A DNA stretch of 15,571 bases, taken from positions 1-15,571 of the forward strand of contig MU657793.1 of NCBI GenBank assembly GCA_026770575.1. The letters are read 5' to 3'. Position 1 is the stretch's first letter, and each line of letters starts with the position of its first letter. The notes beneath the pieces were generated by a model that made no database searches, was not told where the DNA came from, and saw only the letters and a program-made list of their open reading frames with translations. Position numbers and translations under genes: made by a program. This stretch comes from Pelagophyceae sp. CCMP2097 (taxonomy: Eukaryota > Sar > Pelagophyceae). Positions 8,446 through 15,571 of the stretch are shown piece after piece.

Positions 8446-10324
8446 ATGTGGTCGGCTCGCGGCCTGGCGCGGCGGCTGGGCGGCGCGGCAGCTCGCGCGG
8501 GCCCCGCGCGGCGGTGCTCCGACGCGGCCCGCGCGCCCTCCGCGTCGTACGCCGCTCTCGTCGCGTCGGGCGCGGTGCAGGTCGACGAGGCCCAGGTGCG
8601 CCTCGGCGCGCGGCGCCGTCGGCCGGAGCGCGGGCGCAGGTGCGGGTACTCGCCGCGCTCGACCGCCTCCACAGCGTCCTCCACGGCTACACCATCGACG
8701 ACGCGCGCGGCGACGCGCCTCCCGCGGCTGCCCCCGGCGAAGGCCCGCCGCCGACTCCGGCGCCAGCGCCGGACGCCGGCGCCGCGCGGCCGAACCCGCT
8801 CCTCGCGACGCCGCGGTACCGACCCTACACGAGTCGCCACGCGGGCGCGTCGACCGAGGCGCCGGCGCCCGCGGCGGAGGCGCCGGCGCCCGTGGAGGCG
8901 ACGACGCTGGCGGCCGCGCCGACGCTAGCGGCCGTGCCGGCTCCGGCGGCGGAGGACGTGCCGGCTGCGCCGGCGAAGCGGCAGCCGCGCGGTCTGTACA
9001 TCTGGGGAGACGTTGGCACGGGCAAGTCCATGTGCATGGACATCTTCTTCGGCGGCGCTGGCGTGAGGACCCCTTGCGCCGTGGCGCGGCGGCGACAAAG
9101 GCGCGCAGGTCTCGAAGCGGCGGCGTGTCCACTTCCACGAGTTTATGCTCGAGGTGCGCTCGCCGGCGCCCGCGGGGCCTCTTCCGCAGGGCCCCTTCTG
9201 CAGGGCCTCCCCTAGGTGCACCGGCGCGTCCACGCCTTTAAGCAGCGCGGCGGGTCGACGTCGGAGCGCGACGCCATCGGCGCCGTCGGCCGCGACATCG
9301 CGGCCGAGGCGGCGCTGCTCTGCTTCGACGAGATGCAGGTGACGGATGTCGCCGACGCGATGATCATCCGCCGGCTCTTCGATTCGCTCTTCCGTGCCGG
9401 CGTCGTCGTCGTCGCCACGTCGAACCGGCCGCCTAACGACCTCTACGAGCGCGGCGCGAACCGCAAATACTTCGAGCCCTTTGTGGACCAGCTCGCGGCG
9501 CACTGTAAGGTCGTCCAGGTCGCCTCGGACCGCGACCATCGTGTCGCCAACGCGGTGGCCATGGGCTCCCCCGGCGCGCGCTACGTCGTCGACGGCCGCG
9601 GCGCCGACGCGCTGTTTCCAGATGCCGAGGCGGCGCTCGCGCAGCACACGGGCCCGGGCGCCGTGCCGGGCTGGGCGCCGCGCGCTTTGGAAACGGGCGA
9701 CGGCCGGACGCTGCGCTGTTTGGGGACGCGCGGCGTCGCCGCCGTCTTCGCCTTTGACGAGCTCTGCGATTCAGACGTCGGCGCGGCGGACTACGCGGCT
9801 TTGGCGCATCACTTCGGAGCGGTAGCCGTCGTCGGCGTGCCCAAGCTCGACCTGCGCCGCCACGACGTCGCGCGCAGATTCATCACCCTCGTCGACGAGC
9901 TCTACGAACACAAGGTCGCGGCATTCTTCTTCGCAGAGGCGGCGCCCGCAGAACTCTTCCCGAGCTCCGCCGTGTGCGTCGCCAGAATGAGGGCCGCGCC
10001 GACCCGAGGCTGCCGGCCGAACACCCCAAAAACGCGCAGGTTCGACGGGTCGCTCGCCCGAGAAAAGCCGAACGGCGTCGACCGCCCCGGCGGGCCCGTG
10101 GCGCAGGCGTACTTCGACCCCGCGGCGCGCGCCGGCGTCCGCGACGCGCCGACTCCTGGCGCGCGCGAGGTTATTTTCTGTAGGCCGCCGAGATCGACAC
10201 GACGTTCGAGCTCGCCTCGGTCAGGGAGCTCGCCTGGGCCTTCCGCCGCGCCGCCTCGCGCCTCTCCGAGATGGCGTCGCCGCGGTGGCCCCGGGCCGCC
10301 GACCAGGCCGCCGACCCTGACTAA
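8446..10324 (+). CDS. AFG1: AFG1/LACE1-family mitochondrial ATPase, five exons
   Basis: AAA-type ATPase of the mitochondrial inner membrane, which in yeast and animals helps degrade or remove respiratory-chain subunits. Modelled exons are 8446-8595, 8640-9062, 9109-9153, 9216-9971 and 10184-10324, giving about 504 aa (human AFG1L is 481). The start MWSARGLARRLGGAAARAGP is Arg/Ala-rich like a mitochondrial presequence. VLAALDRLHSVLHGY precedes a Pro/Ala-rich low-complexity insert (about residues 70-160). Walker A is GDVGTGKS (173-180). The small exon 3 supplies RRRVHFHEFMLE. Walker B is LLCFDEMQ with Asp244-Glu245, followed by VTDVADAMIIRRLF and VVVATSNRPPNDLYERG. The C-terminus has RRFITLVDELYE and ELAWAFRRAASRLSEM, both family-typical. 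Introns 1-3 (44, 46 and 62 bp) have phase 0 and clean GT-AG ends. The fourth (9972-10183, 212 bp, donor GTGTGC) is less certain and could contain a small exon. A MITE ends 140 bp upstream. Confidence 0.92.
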
Positions 10325-10593
10325 AGGACCTTCAAAGAGACCTCCCGCTTTCCGAGAAACCTCGAGCAGGAAAGAGGGCCCGGCGGCGTCCGCAGAGGCC
10401 GGGAGCGCGGGATGCAGCCGCCCGTACTGGGCCCGTGCCGAGAGGATCCACTCGATAGGCGCGAGACTTGATGTCGTCTTAGGCGAAAAGGTTCGAAATC
10501 TCGTTCGAATCATCCCGATTATCAAAATTTTACGGCGCCGGCACTGGCAATCGCCGTGCTTTTCGTCGGGGCCGTCGGCGTTGCGGGCGCGCG

Positions 10594-11974
10594 ATGAATC
10601 CGGCGGACCAGGCGGAGATCCGCATTTTGCCGGGCAATGACAAGTGCGTCGACTGCGGCGGGTCGCACCCGCAGTGGGCGTCGGTGACCTTTGGGGCGCT
10701 CATGTGCCTCGAGTGCTCGGGCGCGCACCGCGGCCTCGGCACGCACATCACGTTCATCCGCTCCGTCACCATGGACACGTGGACCGCGCCGCAGCTAAAA
10801 AAGATGAAGAGCAGTGAGTCCGCGCAAACGAGGGGGGCACCGCGCAGCAGCGCCCAAAGAGGGCGGCACGTCCGCGGCACCGTGCCGCCGGCCCCGCGGG
10901 CCGCCGGCGCTGAAATGGCCGGCCGCGCCTCGAGAGCGAAGAGGGAGCGGGCCCGGTCGCGTCGGCCTTATTCGCGGCGCGGGGTCCCCGACGCCGCTTC
11001 GAGGTTCCAACACCGAGCTCCGCGCGTGGTGGCAGCGCTACGGCATCGCACCGACGCTGAACCACAACCCCAAGTACCACGCGCCGGCGTCGGCGCTCTA
11101 CGCGCAGCGCCTGACGGCCAAGGTCGAGGGCAAGCCGCTGCCGACGGCGCTCCCCGCGGCCGTGGCCGTGCCGGCGTCGGCCTACGACGCGCCGGCGGGC
11201 TCCGGCATGAGCGCGGGCGGCTTCGGCGGCGGCGCGCACGGCGACACCAAGGGCGCCGAGGCGCTGTCGGGCGAGACGGAGGCGGCGTACGTGCTCCGCC
11301 AGGTGCGGCTGCAGGAGGAGGCACGCGCGCGCATGCGCGCCAAGTTCGGCGCCGGGGGCATGGGCGCCAAGGGCTCGGACGCCTCGTACGACCCCAACGG
11401 CGGCGGCACGTACGGCGTTTCGTCTGGCGTCGGCGCCATTGCGTCTCGCGCCACGGGCTGGATGCAGGACTCTGGCCTCACCGCCGCGTTCGCCGACGAG
11501 GAGCGCGCGGCGCAGTTGCGGGCGCAGACGGCCGAGGTCGCGCGCAACTCTTGGAACGCGCTCCGCGGCTGGGGCGCCGGGCTGGCAGACGTGGTCAAGG
11601 GCGCCGCGCAGCCCGAGGCGGACGCGTCCGACCTCGCCTCGGCCCTCCGCCACCGCCGCGAGGCGGGCATGCTCGGCACGGGCAAGCAGTATGCCGGCGC
11701 CGGCGGCGGCGCCGACGACGGCGTCGTCCACCACCAAACGCCGCTCCAGCGGTCGGCGTCCAACGGCTCAGGCAACGGCTCGGCGTCGGGCCTCGACGGC
11801 CTATCGCTCGACGACGCGCCGCCGCGGCCGCCGCTCAGCTCGCGCTCGAGCATCAGCCTCGACGCCTCGCCGCGGCCGCCGCGCGCGCCGCCGCAGGCCA
11901 CGCCGCCGTCGGGCGTCAAGGCGAAGAAGATGCCAAAGGACGAAGACGACTTTTTCGGCGACTTTGGCGTCTGA
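10594..11974 (+). CDS. ArfGAP1-type Arf GTPase-activating protein
   Basis: GTPase-activating protein for Arf GTPases, expected at Golgi membranes where it promotes COPI coat release. Exons are 10594-10813 and 11004-11974, joined by a 190-bp phase-1 intron with a consensus GTGAGT donor; product about 396 aa (human ArfGAP1 is about 415). The zinc finger is complete: Cys18, Cys21, Cys38 and Cys41 (CX2CX16CX2C). The catalytic Arg46 lies in SGAHRGLG, followed by THITFIRSVTMDTW. The splice rebuilds the rest of the domain: KKMKS, then NTELRAWWQRYGI and KYHAPASALYAQRL. Beyond residue 130 the protein is Gly/Ala/Ser-rich. GVGAIASRATGWMQ and NSWNALRGWGAGL could act as curvature-sensing (ALPS-like) helices, an inference from their Ser/Gly/Trp-rich amphipathic look. 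The end, DEDDFFGDFGV, resembles the acidic-aromatic tails of this family. The upstream neighbour on the same strand ends 269 bp earlier. Confidence 0.92.
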
Positions 11975-12423
11975 GGCCGCGCGCCGACGCCGGCCGCGAG
12001 GGGCGCCGGGCCACGCGCCCCAAAGGCCAGAACGAAGAAGACTCCCAGAGCCATATCTCCCGGGAGAACCGCCCGCGCCTTGCCTGTGGCCGTTCGAGCA
12101 TTAATTCGCCTCGTCTTGCATCTCGCGCTGCGACCGCGCCTCGTCTTGCAACTGGCGCTGCGACCGGAGCCACAGGGGTGCACGATTGTGCATACCTTTT
12201 GGGCACGCCCGAGCGGCTTCCGAGATAACCGCCGCGGCGCCGAGTAACCCCCCCTCTCCCTGGGATATATGATATAACACCCTCGTATGAATCAACACCC
12301 TCACGCCTCCGGTCCCGGCTGTACAGAGCATGTAAGCCTCCCCGTCTCGGCGGAGACCTGAGAACGTTACGTATCGGCGGAGACGCGAGACGGCGACGGG
12401 AGGCCTGTCGGGCGGTCCGAGTG
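11975..12423. other. Intergenic stretch between convergent genes
   Basis: This 449-bp stretch lies between the stop codons of the ArfGAP (+) and the histidine kinase (-) and must hold both 3' ends. I see no supported gene. It contains a 30-bp tandem duplication (12107-12166), a short AT-rich patch near 12265-12280, and a loose repeat of AACACCCTC. Confidence 0.5.
12107..12166. repeat. Two-copy 30-bp tandem duplication
   Basis: Both copies start CGCCTCGTCTTGCA and end GCGCTGCGAC, and differ at two of 30 positions. They lie in non-coding DNA between convergent genes. Confidence 0.85.
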
Positions 12424-15360
12424 TCATCCGGAACAGGCGCGCTCTCTAGGTGAGGGCGGGTCGGGCGCCGCGGCGGCGACGCGCACGACACGCCCGCGAA
12501 ATCGCGGCTCGGTGCTCGCTATCTGGCAGATGCTCGCGTGGAGCCGCCGGACCGAGATGGACTTGGAGAGCGTGCCGCTCGCGCCCGCGGCGCGGTAGAG
12601 CGTGAGGTCGTCTGGCGCGTTGTTCGCCGATACGACGAATATCAGCCGGTCCGGGACGCCGGCGGCGCGGTCTTGCGCGCGGATCTCCCGCACGAGGTCC
12701 GTGCCGACCTTGGTCGCGTGCACGCTCCCAAAGTTCTGGTCGACGAAAACGACGTCGACGTCGGCGCCGATGATCGTCCGCGGGAAGGCTTCGATCGAAC
12801 CGTGTAATTCGCCGGCGATGATCGGCGGCGCGGACGACGCGAACGCGCCGGAGATGCGGCGCGTCCACATTTTGCGCTGCAGCAAGCTGTCTTCTACGAG
12901 CGCCGTCGTGAGGCCCTGGATGTCCATGACCGAAAACTGCTCCGTCGCGTCCAGCCGGACCCGCGGAAGCGAGAGCGTCGCGAGAACCTCCGTCGACGTC
13001 AGGCCGAGGCGCAACGTGCCCCCGAGCGCAAGGGCGCTCGCGACCGCCATGGGGAATCCATCCCCGGCGCTCGTGCTCGCGCCGTGAGCGCCGTGCGCGC
13101 GCCGTCCATCCGTCGTGGCGATGACGTTGAGTTCGTCGTCGCCGAGCGCGAGCAGGCGCTCGTGGCCCGGCCCGGCGACGTTGCGCACCACGAAGCTTAG
13201 GCTCACGATGCCGTCTTCGACGGGGTCGACGCGCACCACGACCGAGGGCGGCTCCGCCGCGCCCCCGTACTTGATGGCGTTGCTCAGCAGGTTGTCTGCG
13301 ATGATCTTGACGAGAAGCGGATCGAGGAGCAGCGACGCAGCGCACGCGGCCGCCGCGCCGTCCGTCGGAAGCAACACGACGTCCCGGCCGGCCTCGGAGA
13401 GGCGCGCGAGCCTCGTCTCGAGCAGCTGCGAGATGTCTGTGTCCTCGAGTTGCGGCTCGTAGACGCCCGTGGCGAGGTGCAGCAGGACGCTCTTCCGTCG
13501 TCTCGAGGAGCTCCTTGGCCATGCCGGTGAGCGTCCCCAGCTTGGCTCGGATCGCGCTGGGCAGCGGCGTCGCCGCAGAGTGCGAGTCGGTGCAGCGCAG
13601 GCAGAGCTCGACGAGGACGATGATCCGGTTCTTCAGCTCGTGGCTCAGGTACTTCTCCGTCTTGAGCTCGTGGTTCAGGTGCTCCTCCTCGGCTCCCGCC
13701 AGGGCCTTGGCGGCCCGCAGCGACTCATCCTCCCGCTGCGCCCGCAGCAGGACGTCCCTGAAGATGCAGATGCGCTCGCCGCGCGAGTGCTTCGACGCGA
13801 CGACCGGGCTCACGGTGACTTCGTAGGGGATGGCACACCCGCACGCGGCGTCGACGAAGCGGCTCTCGAACTCCGTCGACCGCGACGTGGGGTCCTCGAG
13901 GAAGGTCCACACGCGAGCGACGTCGCGCGCCGAGACCACGTCCAAGAGCGCGATCGCCGGCGTCGTGCCTTGGAACCGGTGGTCGCCGCCCGGGTTCAAG
14001 ATTTCCATCGTCGGAATCTGCGCGCCGTCCCCAGAGAGCGCCAGGCTCACGATGGTGTCCGGCGACGTGTTGAGGATGCCAAACTGGCGCCACGCGGCCC
14101 GAATGTACTGCATGCGGCTTTCAAGCAGGTGCACGAGCACGACCCCTACGGCGAAGACAACCAGGCCAATCGCGCCGAGCCAGAGGTAGGGCGCGGTGGT
14201 GCCGAACATGCTCCGCGCCTCGTAGTGGCACCGGAGCTCGAGATCGAGCTGCGGCTCTTGAACCAGGACGTAGTTGTTGTAGTCGGCCTTATCCACGCTC
14301 TTGATCTTCTCGCCGGTGAGCGCCCTCACCTCAACGTTGGCCGAGAAGAGCGAGCCCCACATCTCGGCTACCTAAATTCCAATGGAGTGATACAATTGTA
14401 GACTCCACCGCCACTCTCCAGCTTTGAAACAGCCCACCCAGGGTGGAGCAGCAAAGAGCGCACCATGAACAAGTTCCAGGTCCCGAGCACCGTGGCCGCT
14501 TTGTCGGCGCAGCCCGACGGGCCGCAGTACGGGATGATGACGTAGAGGACGTCGTCGACGGCGGGCTCGCCGTTATCGAGGTACGGCGAAAACGCCGCGA
14601 TGCGCCGCTCCGCGAAGATTCGCGACGCGGCGGCGGGTGACGTCTGCCATCGCTTAAGCTGAACATCAACGCCAATGAGCCCCTTGATCACAGCTAGGTC
14701 AGCGGCCGCATCTTCGAGCACGGACCAGACTGCCGACACGGGATTGTACGCGGGGCGCTCCAAGGCCGGCTGCGCCACCGACCATAGTCGACCCTGGTCT
14801 CCGCCGTACAGGACCTGCGTGATGTGCACGTCGTAGTCGAGCGCGGAGCTCATGACCACCTCGTACGTCTCGCGGTCGGCGTGCGCGACGGTCGGGCACC
14901 AGGCCACCGACGGCGTCGCGAAGGAGTCGCCCCCGTACAGCTGCTTCGTGTAGTCCATAGTATCGTAGAAGACTTTGTAGTTCTTGGCGTCGGGCAGGAG
15001 GAACGGCAGTCCCTGTGGCTCGTCGGGTGTCATGGCGAGCCCGAGTGCGTGCACCGTCACCGACTGCTTCTTGGCCCACTCGGTGATGAAGTCTCGGCGC
15101 GAGGCGCACTCGTCCTTCTGCTGCTGCCGGTGGAAGCGCTTCTCGGTCCGCTTGCCGGTGACGAGGCCGACGACGAGCGCGCCGAGCAAGCCGGCCAGGG
15201 CGAAGGTGCCGAGGATGAGCACGCATTGCGTGGCGGACCCCTCCTTGTGCGGGCGGCGGGCGCGCAGCGGTGCGCCGCTCTCCTCGTCATCCTTGTGCGG
15301 GCGGCGGGCGCGCAGCGGTGCGCCGCTCTCCTCGTCATAGATACCGCAGCGGTGGCCCAT
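12424..15360 (-). CDS. Membrane hybrid histidine kinase (CHASE-like, PAS-like, HisKA, ATPase, receiver), one frameshift
   Basis: Two-component sensor, about 947 aa if one extra base is ignored. ATG is at 15360. Exons are 15360-14464 and 14371-12424; intron 14463-14372 (GTGCGC...TTTAG, phase 0) joins TWNLFM to VAEMWGSLF. Order: a basic/acidic 15-16-residue motif repeated twice; TM1 (about 46-69); an extracytoplasmic CHASE-like domain (VAWCPTVAHADRETYE, ERPAYNPVSAVWS); TM2 (about 361-381); a PAS-like region (FGILNTSPDTIVSL); H-box KYLSHELKNR with His543. Near 13485-13497 the reading frame moves by one base. The second frame carries ISQLLETRLARL, N-box DNLLSNAIKYG, a degenerate G1 box (VRNVAGPGH), GDGFPMA and a receiver with acidic residues in LVEDS, phosphoacceptor Asp in VVFVDQNF, Ser in VVSANN and Lys in GTLSKS. 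The frame is also open upstream of 15360 toward the window edge, so an earlier start is possible. The ligand is unknown. Confidence 0.87.
13632..13688 (-). repeat. Imperfect 30-bp duplication doubling the H-box
   Basis: On the minus strand CTGAACCACGAGCTCAAGAC is followed 30 bases later by CTGAGCCACGAGCTGAAGAA. The protein reads HLNHELKTEKYLSHELKNR, placing two histidines ten residues apart (533 and 543) in the same local context. Confidence 0.75.
15242..15337. repeat. Perfect 48-bp tandem duplication in the kinase N-terminus
   Basis: Units 15242-15289 and 15290-15337 are identical. On the minus strand each encodes DEESGAPLRARRPHK plus one residue, just before the first membrane helix. Identity at every base, including third codon positions, indicates a recent duplication. 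Confidence 0.92.
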
Positions 15361-15571
15361 CCCTTTGATCCTGCATAGGAGGCGTTTTCGAGGGCCCTCG
15401 GTTGCGAGCAGCAGAGTAGAGTCAGCGCACCGTGTCGCAGCCGAGGTCGCTCCCCGCGGCAACCCTACTCCGACGTGGTAGTCACCCGGTCCAGGCCGCA
15501 GCGCAGCGAAGGGCGTGGACCGGGGGAAACCCCAAAAGCAGTCCCGACCGCTCCGAGTCACCGTGGCCGCG

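Noticed and set aside
4250..10324. A mitochondrial protein-quality-control gene cluster (Deg protease plus AFG1)
   Set aside because: Eukaryotic genes are rarely grouped by function; an unrelated gene and a transposon lie between them and nothing in the sequence shows co-regulation.
10594..12228. Continuous 544-codon frame from the ArfGAP start
   Set aside because: After the GTGAGT at 10814 it becomes Arg-rich noise, whereas the spliced frame completes the ArfGAP domain.
12446..13490. Continuation of kinase frame a to 12446
   Set aside because: Beyond the frameshift it is Arg-rich without domains; the N-box, G2-like region and receiver lie in the other frame.
1..15571. CRISPR array, tRNA or rRNA genes
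   Set aside because: No regularly spaced repeats and no recognisable cloverleaf or rRNA segments were seen on either strand.

Overview
The window is GC-rich nuclear DNA from a eukaryote. Conserved protein domains are interrupted by short GT-AG introns of about 44 to 260 bp. Most donors read GTGCG or a close variant, and several acceptors read GTAG|G. Two gene starts look like mitochondrial presequences. The mix of genes (plant-type Deg protease, AFG1 ATPase, ArfGAP1-type protein, CHASE hybrid histidine kinase) with compact, GC-rich, short-intron genes suggests a unicellular alga, perhaps a stramenopile such as a pelagophyte. The lineage is inference. All splice models were made by eye from frame, phase and family conservation.

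Layout. 190-1826 (+): major facilitator transporter, with an uncertain splice pattern near its 3' end. 2021-4020 (-): an unrecognised multi-exon membrane protein with a CxxC knuckle and a strongly acidic tail, convergent with the transporter. 4250-6335 (+): Deg/HtrA serine protease, head to head with the unknown gene across about 200 bp. 6665-7655 (+): DUF347/COG4705-type membrane protein with an apparent one-base frameshift near the C-terminus. 7742-8306: a non-coding 565-bp inverted-repeat element (MITE-like) between TA dinucleotides, inserted just upstream of the next gene. 8446-10324 (+): AFG1-family mitochondrial AAA-type ATPase in five exons, one of only 45 nt. 10594-11974 (+): ArfGAP1-type GTPase-activating protein. 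11975-12423: convergent intergenic stretch with a 30-bp tandem duplication. 12424-15360 (-): membrane hybrid histidine kinase (CHASE-like sensor, PAS-like linker, HisKA, ATPase and receiver domains) with one apparent frameshift.

The genes do not form a pathway. Two of them (the Deg protease and AFG1) would act in mitochondrial protein quality control, but they are separated by an unrelated gene, so their proximity may be chance. The least familiar material is the unknown membrane protein (with a perfect 35-bp palindrome in its coding sequence), the MITE, and the sensor kinase with a doubled H-box motif and a degenerate ATP-binding G1 box.
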